Shown here piece by piece: positions 6,848 through 15,339 of a stretch of DNA of 40,300 nt. Made by a program: the position numbers and the translations under genes. The DNA comes from Marinagarivorans sp. (GTDB lineage: Bacteria > Pseudomonadota > Gammaproteobacteria > Pseudomonadales > Cellvibrionaceae): assembly GCA_028281865.1 (NCBI GenBank), contig JANQJB010000033.1, positions 1-40,300 on the forward strand. The letters run 5' to 3'. The notes below the pieces were generated by a model, which was not told the DNA's origin, searched no databases, and saw nothing but the letters and a program-made list of their open reading frames with translations. The first letter of the stretch is position 1; each line of letters begins with the position of its first letter.

Positions 6848-7180
6848 ATGGCATATGATGAAGGCTTAGCTGAGCGACTCCGCGAATACTTTCAAGACCG
6901 CAGCGACGTTGAAATAAAGAAAATGTTTGGCGGTCTATGTTTTATGGTATCAAATCACATGTGCTGCGGAATTGTCGGCGATACGCTGATGGCTCGTGTC
7001 GGTCCAGATAATTACGAGAAGTGTTTGCGCAAGAAACACGCAAAAGAAATGGACTTCACAGGTAAAGCGATGAGAGGTATGGTATACGTTTCTCCCAAAG
7101 GTATTGAAAGCGATACGGAACTAAGTGATTGGGTACGTACTTGTGAGCTATTTGTAAAATCGTTGCCGCCGAAGAAATGA
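6848..7180 (+). CDS. TfoX N-terminal domain protein
   Basis: A 110-residue protein made only of the TfoX N-terminal domain: EIKKMFGGLCFMVSNHMCCG is the signature, followed by LMARVGPDNYEKCL and the MRGMVYVSPKGI strand. Full-length TfoX/Sxy, the competence regulator, has an additional C-terminal domain that is absent here. Short versions are common in accessory DNA and their role is unknown. A run KSLPPKK ends the protein. Confidence 0.9.
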   Translation: MAYDEGLAERLREYFQDRSDVEIKKMFGGLCFMVSNHMCCGIVGDTLMARVGPDNYEKCLRKKHAKEMDFTGKAMRGMVYVSPKGIESDTELSDWVRTCELFVKSLPPKK

Positions 7181-7290
7181 AGATATAAAGATGCAACTAC
7201 TGTGGAAAGATTCAATTAGAGTTAACCGATATAACATTATTGCGGCAGATACAAAAAATGATATACCTAAGCAATACTGGCAAAATATAC

Positions 7291-7617
7291 ATGAGCGAAG
7301 ACAACAATCTATATAGTCCACCTAAATCTGAAATTAAAAATTCGGAAAAAAAGAAAGTAGGAATTTTGCGGAAGATAGGTTTCTCTGTTCTTTGGTTCCT
7401 AGCGCTGAGTATGGGCATTTTATTGATGGGTGGCATGATAGCTGGCGGTATCGCCGGAGTAAAAGATCCCATGAATGCCGAAGCCGCCGGTGAAGCAGCG
7501 GGGCAAGCATTTGGTGAAGAATACGCTGGTATGATTTTTTTAATCAGTTTGATAGTAGCAATAGTCGGTTGCTTTTTGGGCTGGCTACCCGGAACGCGGA
7601 CAAAAAAGACTAGCTGA
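7291..7617 (+). CDS. small two-helix membrane protein
   Basis: A 108-residue protein of no family that I recognise. A polar, basic N-terminus (MSEDNNLYSPPKSEIKNSEK) precedes a helix around residues 30-55 (VLWFLALSMGILLMGGMIAG) and a second near 85-105 (MIFLISLIVAIVGCFLGWLP). The small-residue segment between them (AEAAGEAAGQAFGEE) is helical. ATG 7291 is chosen because MSEDNNLYSPPKS is a common opening for such proteins; in-frame starts at 7240 and 7258 would lengthen it without a better ribosome site. Confidence 0.6.
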   Translation: MSEDNNLYSPPKSEIKNSEKKKVGILRKIGFSVLWFLALSMGILLMGGMIAGGIAGVKDPMNAEAAGEAAGQAFGEEYAGMIFLISLIVAIVGCFLGWLPGTRTKKTS

Positions 7618-7663
7618 GTTATTGACTTACAATGAAGACCGACCAACGGGTCATGATTTAGAA

Positions 7664-8059
7664 ATGAAATACACAACAATTGAAGATTTTAACGAAAATC
7701 AAAGCGAAATAGAGAAACCAATCTGCATAATTCTAATGCAAGAAATCAACGGCGGGCTTGCCAAGGCGGAAAGCAAGATTTGGCACGGGCACCCGGTATG
7801 GTTTTTAGATGACAATCCTATCGTCGGTTATAACAAGCTTAAAGGCTGTATTAGGTTGATGTTTTGGAGCGGAGCAGATTTCGAGGAGCCTAAATTAGAG
7901 CCAGGCACGGGTAAGTTTAAAGATGCATCCATTCGTTATACCGAAGAAAGTCAGATAAATAAAACCGAGTTAAGGCGCTGGCTTAAGAAGTCAAAGCAAA
8001 TCCAATGGGACTATAAGAACATATATAAACGCAAAGGTAAGTTAGTGCGGCTTGTCTAG
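7664..8059 (+). CDS. DUF1801 (YdhG-like) protein
   Basis: A 131-residue cytoplasmic protein. The DUF1801 core is visible as ESKIWHGHPVWFLDDNPIVG, then KGCIRLMFWSGADF, KFKDASIRYTEE and a C-terminal basic helix LRRWLKKSKQIQW. Members of this fold are called YdhG-like; a link with iron handling has been proposed for some. ATG 7664 gives the expected start MKYTTIEDF; a TTG at 7622 is in frame but would add a tail not typical of the family. Confidence 0.8.
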   Translation: MKYTTIEDFNENQSEIEKPICIILMQEINGGLAKAESKIWHGHPVWFLDDNPIVGYNKLKGCIRLMFWSGADFEEPKLEPGTGKFKDASIRYTEESQINKTELRRWLKKSKQIQWDYKNIYKRKGKLVRLV

Positions 8060-8095
8060 CGTTGCCAAATAAAAGCTATTAAATGGAGAGATTTT

Positions 8096-8117
8096 AAAAG
8101 AAAATAATTTTTCTTTT
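8096..8117. repeat. A/T-rich perfect hairpin
   Basis: AAAAGAAAA (8096-8104) and TTTTCTTTT (8109-8117) pair perfectly around a 4-base loop. It lies in the 94-bp gap between the DUF1801 and cytochrome b561 genes. It has no GC-rich stem, so it is a poor terminator; it may simply be low-complexity DNA. Confidence 0.4.
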
Positions 8118-8153
8118 ATATAACCTCAAAACAGCGGCATAGAGAATCACCAA

Positions 8154-8744
8154 ATGAATTTAAAAAACACTGCAGATAACTACGGCACAATAGCCAAGTG
8201 CTTGCATTGGACAACTGCGCTCCTATTTCTCGGAGCGTATGCCAGCGTCTATTATCGACATTGGTTTACAGAATCTAAAACACCAGAAAACTTGACTGCG
8301 CTGCATCTCCACCTATCCTTTGGCGTTACTATAGCCGTTGTCGTTGCACTGCGCATTATATGGCGCATTACTAACCGGCCACCGAACCTTGAGCCCGGCA
8401 CAAAATTGGAACACCTCGCCGCACATGCGGGCCATTATGCTCTGTACGCTGTGATGATAATTATGCCGATAACAGGTTACATAGGCACAGGCGTCGATAC
8501 TCAATACTTCTTTATCTTCGATATACCGAAATTTGAAAGCACACAGTTATTTGTCGCGCTTGTCAGCGATGGACTTGGTATGACCTTTAAAGAATTTGAG
8601 AAGCCCATAGACTTTATTCATAAAAACATACTTGGAGCATGGCTGGTATGGCTTTTAATATTGGGTCATGTTGCTGCGGCTTTATATCATCACTTCGCTA
8701 AAAAAGACAGAACACTGCAAAAAATGACATTCAATAAAAACTAA
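8154..8744 (+). CDS. cytochrome b561 family protein
   Basis: A 196-residue inner-membrane protein with four to five hydrophobic helices. Heme-ligand histidines of the bacterial b561 type are visible: AKCLHWTTALLF in helix 1, LTALHLHLSFGV in helix 2, LAAHAGHYALYAVMI in helix 3 and LILGHVAAALYHHF in the last helix. The family is thought to move electrons between quinones and redox partners at the membrane. The sequence MNLKNTADNYGTIAKCLHW is the usual family start. It lies 18 bases upstream of the methyltransferase. Confidence 0.92.
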   Translation: MNLKNTADNYGTIAKCLHWTTALLFLGAYASVYYRHWFTESKTPENLTALHLHLSFGVTIAVVVALRIIWRITNRPPNLEPGTKLEHLAAHAGHYALYAVMIIMPITGYIGTGVDTQYFFIFDIPKFESTQLFVALVSDGLGMTFKEFEKPIDFIHKNILGAWLVWLLILGHVAAALYHHFAKKDRTLQKMTFNKN

Positions 8745-8762
8745 AGAATGGACTTCGATTAA

Positions 8763-9506
8763 GTGGAATATAATTCTCCTTTAAGTGAAGCAAAAGAGCG
8801 TCTATTAATTTCTCTTTTGGAACTGAATCCCGGACAAAAAGTTTATGAGATTGGCTGTGGGGAAGGTCGACTACTCAATCGTATCCTGGCACACTCCGAT
8901 GCTATCGGGCTAGGAATAGATACCGATGTAAATCTGATTGAAAAAGCGATAAAGGATGCACAGTCTTTATTGTTAGCTCCCAACCGTTTTGAATACAAAA
9001 CAATTTCGGCTGGTGAAATACAATTAGATGAACGCAGCGTGGATCTCGTTATCTGCAACGGTTCATCACACGCGCTTGGTGTTGGTGAAGACGCCTATAA
9101 AAACACGCTGTTAGAGTCTTGGCGACTGCTCAAGGAAGGCGGTACGCTATTCATTGGCGAGGCATATTGGAAGAAAAAACCCGAACAGGATTATCTACAG
9201 TTTATCGGGGAACCAGTCGGTGTTTATAACGGTTTCCAGGAAAATATTTTTCAAGCAGAAACTTACGGCTACGACCCCTACTTCGCAATAGCGAGTACTG
9301 ACGATGAATGGGATATGTTCGAGTGGAGCCACAAAATTAATATTGAAAAACAAATAAAGGAATCACCCGACGATAGTCATTTAAAAAATAAGCGCAATGA
9401 TATCAATAGCTGGTTAAATGCGTATTTAAACTGGGGCAGAGGTACAATGGGATACGGGTTTTATTTATTCCGAAAACCAAGTGCTGCAAAAAACACCGAT
9501 AATTAG
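8763..9506 (+). CDS. class I SAM-dependent methyltransferase
   Basis: A 247-residue protein with a GTG start. Motif I of the SAM-binding Rossmann fold is VYEIGCGEGRLLNRI, the acidic residue that ends strand 2 is in LGIDTDVNLIEKA, and motif IV is DLVICNGSSHALG. The C-terminal part (YWKKKPEQDYLQFIG) varies among relatives that methylate small molecules. The target is unknown. It is the last + strand gene of the accessory block; rlmB ends 20 bases further on, reading the opposite way. Confidence 0.88.
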   Translation: MEYNSPLSEAKERLLISLLELNPGQKVYEIGCGEGRLLNRILAHSDAIGLGIDTDVNLIEKAIKDAQSLLLAPNRFEYKTISAGEIQLDERSVDLVICNGSSHALGVGEDAYKNTLLESWRLLKEGGTLFIGEAYWKKKPEQDYLQFIGEPVGVYNGFQENIFQAETYGYDPYFAIASTDDEWDMFEWSHKINIEKQIKESPDDSHLKNKRNDINSWLNAYLNWGRGTMGYGFYLFRKPSAAKNTDN

Positions 9507-9526
9507 AAATTCCCACATACAATTTT

Positions 9527-10264
9527 TTATTTTTGAGCTTGCCGTTGTCTAACAGCTTCAAATAAGCAAACACCCGTCGCTACCGAAACATTTAAACTAC
9601 TTACACTTCCGTCCATTGGTATATAGGCCAAATAATCACAATGTTCACGTGTCAAGCGCCGCATGCCGCTGCCCTCTGATCCCATCACCAGCGCCAACGG
9701 ACCGACTAAGTTCATATCAAATATTGATGTCTCCGCATCACCCGCGGTACCGACAAACCATAAACCCAGCTCTTGTAGTTTCCCCATACAACGCGCGAGG
9801 TTGGTCACTGGAATAACGGGCACACTTTCCGCCGCGCCACAGGCAACTTTACGCACAGTTTCAGTTAAACCCACAGATTTATCTTTTGGCACGACACCCG
9901 CCATCACACCTGCCGCATCAGCGGTACGTAAACACGCTCCAAGATTATGTGGGTCGGTAACGCCATCAAGAATTAAGATAAACGGTGTTCGATTATCTTG
10001 TTCCATTAACCGAAATAAGAAAGTTTCGTCGTGAGTCTGACCCGGTTTCACCGTGGCAATTATTCCTTGGTGATTAGCTTCACTGAGCGTATCTAGCGTT
10101 TTACGTGGCAGCCACTCTATTTCTATATTTTCTTTTTGCGCAAGCTGGATTATTTTTTTTAAGCGCGGGTCGTCACGGCCTTTGAGCGAGCTTAATTTTA
10201 CTATGCGCTGCGGCGAGCTTTTTAACATCGACAAAACGGCATGCAGCCCACTGACCAATTCCAT
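9527..10264 (-). CDS. rlmB: 23S rRNA (guanosine-2'-O-)-methyltransferase RlmB
   Basis: A 245-residue SPOUT-class methyltransferase that methylates the 2'-OH of G2251 (E. coli numbering) in the 23S rRNA peptidyl-transferase loop. The N-terminal substrate-binding domain starts with SGLHAVLSMLKSSPQRIVKL. The SPOUT motifs are LDGVTDPHNLGACLRTADAA (motif 1), LALVMGSEGSGMRRLTREHC (motif 2) and YIPMDGSVSSLNVSVATGVC (motif 3). Length is that of the family. It follows rnr with 2 bases between the rnr stop and the rlmB ATG, so the pair is one operon, as in other gammaproteobacteria. Confidence 0.97.
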   Translation of the reverse strand: MELVSGLHAVLSMLKSSPQRIVKLSSLKGRDDPRLKKIIQLAQKENIEIEWLPRKTLDTLSEANHQGIIATVKPGQTHDETFLFRLMEQDNRTPFILILDGVTDPHNLGACLRTADAAGVMAGVVPKDKSVGLTETVRKVACGAAESVPVIPVTNLARCMGKLQELGLWFVGTAGDAETSIFDMNLVGPLALVMGSEGSGMRRLTREHCDYLAYIPMDGSVSSLNVSVATGVCLFEAVRQRQAQK

Positions 10265-10266
10265 CG

Positions 10267-12795
10267 CTAACGTTTAGCCTTTTTTTTTGCTTTACTTGTT
10301 TTTTTTACGCCACTAACTTTTTTTGAGTTTTTCGTTGTTTTGCTATCACCGTTTTTTCGCTCAGTTTTTTTTGCCGATTTTACCTTCTTCACTTTAGCGT
10401 TTTTCGATTTTTTTGCCTTAGTACTTACAGCTTTTTTTCCTGACTTTTTACTCTGCTTTATTTTTTTCTTTTTCGATTGTTTTTTACTTTGTTCTTCGTC
10501 ATAAATAGCCGCGAGTTCTTTCGCCTTAGCAGAAACGCGGCGCTTGCGCACGCGTTTCTGCGTGGCAGCCAATTCAAAGTCGACCTTGCGCTCGTCCAAA
10601 TCCACTCTTACAACTTGCACCGTTAATTCGTCACCCAAACGGAAAGCGCGCCGGGAGCGTTCGCCAACCATGCGATGATGGGCGGGATCAAAACGATAGT
10701 AATCTTGCGGTAAGGAAGTGACGTGAACCAAACCTTCGACATATAAGTCCTTCAGTTCTACAAACAGCCCAAATGCCACAACCGAGCTCACGACACCTTG
10801 AAAAACTTCGCCGACACGGTCACTTAAATATTCGCATTTAAGCCAACTAACCACATCGCGCGTCGCTTCATCCGCGCGGCGCTCAGCCATCGAGCAGTGC
10901 TCGCCTAAAGTGAGCATCTCGTCGAATTCGTAAGGATAAATTTCCGCCTTGGCAATTCGCTTCGCGCCGTTAACTCGGCGAACTTTTGTGGTCGCGGTGG
11001 TTGAACGAATAACCCGCCGAATCGCTCGGTGTACGAGTAAATCCGGATAGCGGCGAATGGGCGAAGTAAAGTGTGCATAGGCGGTATACGCCAAGCCAAA
11101 ATGACCCTTGTTGTCAGGCTGGTACACCGCTTGATTCATGCTGCGCAGCATGACTGTCTGAATTATGTGAGCATCAGCGCGACCTTGAATTTGCTCGATA
11201 AGAACCTGAAATTGCTGCGGCGAGACATTTTCGCGACCGCTCGGCAAACCGAGGCTCAATTCGCGCAAAAACTCCTTAAGTAGCTCCAATTTTTGCGGCC
11301 TCGGACCCTCGTGCACACGATACAAACCCGGAATTTTGTGCGCCTCTAAAAACCGCGCAGCGGATACGTTCGCCGCTAACATACACTCTTCAATCAATTT
11401 GTGTGCGTCATTGCGCTCCACTGGAACAATGCGATTAATTTTGCGCTGATTATCAAACAAGATACGCGTTTCCTGCGTCTCGAAGTCGATAGCGCCACGT
11501 TCATCTCGCATTGCACGCAGCTGCACGTACAGGTCGTGAAGGTTATCCAAGTGCGGCACTACGCGATGATACTGCTGCCGCACACCACTGCGTTTCTTAC
11601 CTCTATCCGCAAGAATTTGCCCGACTTGGGTATAGGTCAAACGCGCATGCGAGTGCATTACAGCTTCGTAGAACTGGTAGCCACTCACCCGCCCGCGCTC
11701 GCTAACGGTCATCTCACAAACAATGCATAGTCTGTCCACGTTCGGGTTAAGCGAACACAAGCCGTTGGATAGAGCTTCCGGCAACATCGGCACAACAAAA
11801 TCTGGGAAGTATACAGAGGTGCTGCGATTTAAAGCTTCTCGGTCGAGCGAGCTATTGATAGCGACATAATGGGAAACGTCTGCAATTGCAACGAAGAGTC
11901 GCCAGCCTCCGGAGGACTTACGCTCGCAATAAACCGCATCATCAAAGTCGCGCGCATCCTCACCGTCAATGGTTACAAGTGGTAGATGCCTTAAATCCAC
12001 ACGTTTTTCTTTGTCCGGCTCGTTCACTTCTGCAGGCAGTCGAGCAGCCTGGTCAGCGACATCGGCCGGCCAAAGATGCGGAATTCCATGCGAACGAATC
12101 GCAACATCAATCTCCATTCCCGGCGCCAAATGATCGCCGAGCACCTGACTGATTCTGCCCTTCGGGCGACCGCTGCGTCCCGGCTGTTCGATTATTTCTA
12201 CAACAACGAATTGCCCTGCTTGAGCACCATGCGCTTCACCTTCGACCACAAGAACGTCTTGCACAACGCGCGGATTATCTGCGCGGACAAAGCCCGTGCC
12301 ACGCTCGTTAGAATAGCGACCCACTAGCTCTTTCGTGTTGTAGCTTAATACCTCAACGATTGTGCCCTCGCGTTTGCCACGCTGCTGACTGCTGGCTAAA
12401 CGCACAAAAACCTCATCGCCGTCGAACACTCGCTTCATTTGCCGCGGCGGAAGATAAATGTCGTCACCGCCATCGCAAGGCAAAACAAAGCCGTAACCAT
12501 CGCGATGGCCCATCACACGACCGCGAACCAAATTCATTTTGTTAATAAGCCCATAGGCTCCTACGCGGTTGCCAATAATCTGGCCATCGCGCTCCATGGC
12601 TCGCAAGCGCCGACGCAAGGCCTCGAACTGCTCTTCAGTTTCGTAGGCAAGTTGCTCCGCGATTTGCTCTCGCGTCAATGGTCCTCGAGCTTGCGACAAC
12701 AACTGTAAAAGCAATTCGCGGCTGGCAATGGGGTTGGTGTAGTTTTCGGCTTCACGCTCGGCGTGAGGGTCTTCAAATGTGTCGGAGTCGGTCAA
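10267..12795 (-). CDS. rnr: ribonuclease R
   Basis: An 842-residue 3'-5' exoribonuclease of the RNase II/RNB family, which degrades structured RNA and helps in rRNA quality control. Order of parts: N-terminal helix-turn-helix region (EQIAEQLAYE, LRRRLRAMERDGQI), cold-shock domains, RNB catalytic domain with TIDGEDARDFDDAVYCERKS containing the metal-binding aspartates, and S1 domain near VVSSVVAFGLFVELKDLYVE. A tail of about 90 residues, rich in lysine and serine, ends the protein. The start is TTG, placed by the match MTDSDTFEDPHAEREAENYT to the E. coli start; no clear ribosome site is seen. rnr leads the operon with rlmB. Confidence 0.97.
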   Translation of the reverse strand: MTDSDTFEDPHAEREAENYTNPIASRELLLQLLSQARGPLTREQIAEQLAYETEEQFEALRRRLRAMERDGQIIGNRVGAYGLINKMNLVRGRVMGHRDGYGFVLPCDGGDDIYLPPRQMKRVFDGDEVFVRLASSQQRGKREGTIVEVLSYNTKELVGRYSNERGTGFVRADNPRVVQDVLVVEGEAHGAQAGQFVVVEIIEQPGRSGRPKGRISQVLGDHLAPGMEIDVAIRSHGIPHLWPADVADQAARLPAEVNEPDKEKRVDLRHLPLVTIDGEDARDFDDAVYCERKSSGGWRLFVAIADVSHYVAINSSLDREALNRSTSVYFPDFVVPMLPEALSNGLCSLNPNVDRLCIVCEMTVSERGRVSGYQFYEAVMHSHARLTYTQVGQILADRGKKRSGVRQQYHRVVPHLDNLHDLYVQLRAMRDERGAIDFETQETRILFDNQRKINRIVPVERNDAHKLIEECMLAANVSAARFLEAHKIPGLYRVHEGPRPQKLELLKEFLRELSLGLPSGRENVSPQQFQVLIEQIQGRADAHIIQTVMLRSMNQAVYQPDNKGHFGLAYTAYAHFTSPIRRYPDLLVHRAIRRVIRSTTATTKVRRVNGAKRIAKAEIYPYEFDEMLTLGEHCSMAERRADEATRDVVSWLKCEYLSDRVGEVFQGVVSSVVAFGLFVELKDLYVEGLVHVTSLPQDYYRFDPAHHRMVGERSRRAFRLGDELTVQVVRVDLDERKVDFELAATQKRVRKRRVSAKAKELAAIYDEEQSKKQSKKKKIKQSKKSGKKAVSTKAKKSKNAKVKKVKSAKKTERKNGDSKTTKNSKKVSGVKKTSKAKKKAKR

Positions 12796-12951
12796 TCTGT
12801 AACTATCTCGTGGAGGAAGGGCAATGAAAGTATTATGATTAAAGCACTTGCACTAGGGCTTGTTAACACCAATAGAATGCCCTAATCATCAAATATTTTG
12901 ACAGTGTAACGTGAGACCCAATTAATCGCGAGCCTGACGAGCGTTCCCGGC

Positions 12952-13377
12952 ATGGAAAAATATACTCAAATAGCGTTTATTTGCATCCGCGCATTTTTAA
13001 GCATCTGTGTATGTGCCCTCCTCCCTCTGCACGTCAACGCCTATGACAACTGCAAAGATACTAACGCGATAGTCGACTTCGCCGCCGGCATCGCTTGGGA
13101 GCCGGAACTCGGTACTCCATACAGCGGTACAATTCGCTGTGAAAAGAAGCGTCGATCGATACTGCTTAGCTTTAAAAACGGCGTACTCGACGGACCTGTC
13201 ACCGAAAACTTCAAGGGCTACAAGTTCGACTCAATAGTTAAAAGGACCTACAAAGAAGGTGTATTGCTATCTCGTTGTTTTACCACCATCGCTAAAAAGA
13301 AAGTTATTGGCGAAGACGGTGTTGAACGCAGGGAAGTCGCCGAAAAAACTAAATGTGAAGATTACAAAAAAGACTAA
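12952..13377 (+). CDS. small secreted protein with MORN-like repeat
   Basis: A 141-residue protein of unknown function. Residues 1-30 form a signal peptide (IRAFLSICVCALLPLHVNA). The mature part includes GTPYSGTIRCEKK and LLSFKNGVLDGPVTENFKG, which resemble the Y-x-x-G-x-x-x-G pattern of MORN-type repeats (PF07661 style). Three cysteines in the mature part could form disulfides. The gene points away from rnr and is 98 bases ahead of the pseudo-kinase. No ribosome site is obvious before ATG 12952. Confidence 0.6.
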   Translation: MEKYTQIAFICIRAFLSICVCALLPLHVNAYDNCKDTNAIVDFAAGIAWEPELGTPYSGTIRCEKKRRSILLSFKNGVLDGPVTENFKGYKFDSIVKRTYKEGVLLSRCFTTIAKKKVIGEDGVERREVAEKTKCEDYKKD

Positions 13378-13475
13378 TCTCCCCGCTTTTTAGACCACAA
13401 GCGTCTATTTTCTGATCTATTCTTAAGTTAAATCACTTAGTCACCGTACGCCCACCATTAGTGCGAACAAATGGT

Positions 13476-14906
13476 ATGACAGCACAGCAAGAAGTCCTGG
13501 TTGTTGAGCACTCAGCAGCTGTATCAAACATCTTGAAATCGCTGATTTTTCAAGCGTACGGCTTTAACGTGGAAGTCGCACACAACTTAATCGCGTTGCG
13601 GACCTTGCTGCGCCGCAAACCCGGTCGCTTTTTTGCAGCCATCGTCGACTCTCAACTACCAAACGCAGAACAGTGCGAGGCGATAGACCTCACTTTAATT
13701 GCTGGCATACCCACCCTTGCCTTTGTTCCCAATCAAACCTGCTTGCATGATCGAGACCTTTGGGACAAAGGGATTGCCGATTACGCCTACAAGTCCGGCG
13801 CACACAGTTTGGAGCACATGGTCTGGTCGGTTAACCGAATTTTCCTCAACCGCGATCTAGGTGTTTTGATTGCAGGAAGCGATGCCCCCGAATTAGAAGC
13901 TGCCAGTGACCGCTTAAAACGCGTTGGGATGCAAGTTTTCTACTGCGATAACAGTGATGAAGCCATGTACACTCTTCATCAGCATTCGCAGATCAAAATT
14001 ATCTTGCTCGACTGTACCCAAGCATTAATCGACGGTTTTGAATTACTTAACGAGTTGCGCGAAACCCATGGCAAAAATGATTTAGAGATTATTGCTATTG
14101 CGGACGATTCGAGCCTAAGCGGAACCCTGCTTAAATCCGGCGCCAATCAAGTTATTACACTTCCCTTTCCACCAGAGGTACTGCTAAACGAAGTAAACAA
14201 GGCAGCCGAACGTATGGTGTGCCGCCAACAAATTAAACAGCTCCACCAGGACAAAACTAAACTCGTCACGCGCACAGCCTTTGATGTTCGAAGCCCACTT
14301 GCCGCAATTAAAGCCGCAGCCAGCGTACTGAAAAATGAAGACGTTTCTAAAAAACGCCAACAATCGCTGATCACAATGATTAATGATAATTGCAGTAATA
14401 TGCTCAATGTGATCGACAGCGTCATGGACAATAATTCATTTACAACGAGTGGTTTTCAGCTAGAACTAGAGGGGCTTGACCTGAGTAAGATCGTGCAAGA
14501 ACGCGTCAACCTCCACCAATTTGAAGCTGACACAAAGCAATTGAAAATCCAGCTAGACACTCACCCACGGACACAAATTCAAGGCGACAAACTCAAGCTC
14601 AAACAAATAGTTGATATTCTAATTAGCAACGCTATTAACACTGCTCCAGAAAATAGTGTTGTAAAAATTTCCACAGCGCTAAGTCAAGACTACGCGTTTT
14701 TCAGAATCATCGACAGTGGCCCTGAAATTCCACGCCAAGAAATAAACGACCTTTTTAAAACATTTGATTCGCAATCAAGCAAACCTGAGCGCAGTGACCT
14801 TATTGCCTTGCGTAAGCTGGTCGAGGTCCATGACGGCAGCATTTACTATTCGCGCAACAAAAAGGACCTTTCCGTATTTAGTGTCGAGTTCCCAGTAAGT
14901 GCTTAA
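13476..14906 (+). CDS. two-receiver histidine-kinase-like protein, predicted inactive kinase
   Basis: A 476-residue cytoplasmic protein built as receiver 1 (about 6-120), receiver 2 (129-245), HisKA-like dimerisation helix pair (260-325) and HATPase-like domain (370-476). Receiver 1 keeps an aspartate at AAIVDSQLP (D58) but has E-H where the acidic pair normally is. Receiver 2 keeps ILLD (D179) but has leucine in place of the conserved lysine (VITLPFP). The H-box reads AFDVRSPLAAI, with Phe269 in place of the phosphoacceptor His. The N-box asparagine survives (ILISNAINTAP), but the G1 box is DSGPEI and the G2 glycines are gone. It therefore probably acts as a scaffold or sensor, not a kinase. 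ATG 13476 is preferred; GTG 13461 is in frame. It precedes the TraF-like gene by 433 bases. Confidence 0.85.
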   Translation: MTAQQEVLVVEHSAAVSNILKSLIFQAYGFNVEVAHNLIALRTLLRRKPGRFFAAIVDSQLPNAEQCEAIDLTLIAGIPTLAFVPNQTCLHDRDLWDKGIADYAYKSGAHSLEHMVWSVNRIFLNRDLGVLIAGSDAPELEAASDRLKRVGMQVFYCDNSDEAMYTLHQHSQIKIILLDCTQALIDGFELLNELRETHGKNDLEIIAIADDSSLSGTLLKSGANQVITLPFPPEVLLNEVNKAAERMVCRQQIKQLHQDKTKLVTRTAFDVRSPLAAIKAAASVLKNEDVSKKRQQSLITMINDNCSNMLNVIDSVMDNNSFTTSGFQLELEGLDLSKIVQERVNLHQFEADTKQLKIQLDTHPRTQIQGDKLKLKQIVDILISNAINTAPENSVVKISTALSQDYAFFRIIDSGPEIPRQEINDLFKTFDSQSSKPERSDLIALRKLVEVHDGSIYYSRNKKDLSVFSVEFPVSA

Positions 14907-15231
14907 AAGGCCCCATCACAAAATCTGAGATATCCACTTCGAACTTATCTTATATACAAAAAAATTCTGTAAATTTATTTTTTATTTCCACAACTATTTT
15001 GCGTAATAAAATGATGACGCTGTCACAGTTAACAACAGCGTTACTCTCAAGCACCGTCAATTCTCAAGCACTAACAATCACTCATTCAATTTGCCCCCAA
15101 AAAGCAGCTTAATTTTTGACGCATGAATAGTTAGCAGTTCCCCGTTTTTAAGCATGCAATCGCATTAATTATCACTTCGTCCTCTTGAAAATTCTTCATC
15201 AAGACAATGTTTTTATATAGCCACTCTTAAT

Positions 15232-15252
15232 AGTGCGAACTTGTTCCGCACT
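15232..15252. promoter_or_regulatory. stem-loop or operator-like inverted repeat
   Basis: AGTGCGAAC (15232-15240) and GTTCCGCACT (15243-15252) pair apart from one extra C, around a 2-base turn. Its position about 90 bases before the TraF-like start suggests an operator or leader hairpin; no regulator can be named. Confidence 0.35.
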
Positions 15253-15328
15253 TCCTAAAGTGTAATTTGAGCACCGCATTAAATGTTATTGGCGGCAAAG
15301 ACCACACTTGAATGTTCGAGTTTCGATC

Positions 15329-15334
15329 AAGGAG
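15329..15334 (+). promoter_or_regulatory. ribosome binding site AAGGAG that sets a GTG start
   Basis: AAGGAG stands 5 bases before GTG 15340. It favours this start over ATG 15283, and the shorter product has a normal signal peptide at its very N-terminus. Confidence 0.75.
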
Positions 15335-15339
15335 TCATT

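Larger units (their letters stand above)
14907..15339. other. 433-bp non-coding stretch upstream of the TraF-like gene
   Basis: No gene is seen on either strand. The first 90 bases are very A/T-rich (tracts near 14958-14990). Apart from the stem-loop at 15232-15252 and the ribosome site at 15329-15334, no strong sigma-70 promoter could be fixed; TTGAAA (15185-15190) lacks a well-spaced -10 box. Confidence 0.6.

Noticed and set aside
10267-12795. Many overlapping frames on the + strand within rnr
   Set aside because: The RNase R frame has full-length catalytic motifs and codon structure; the opposite frames are by-products of its GC-rich codons.
12849-12892. TAGGGC/GCCCTA arms between rnr and the MORN-like gene
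   Set aside because: The loop of about 20 bases is long, no T-run follows, and neither a promoter nor an operator could be fixed around it.
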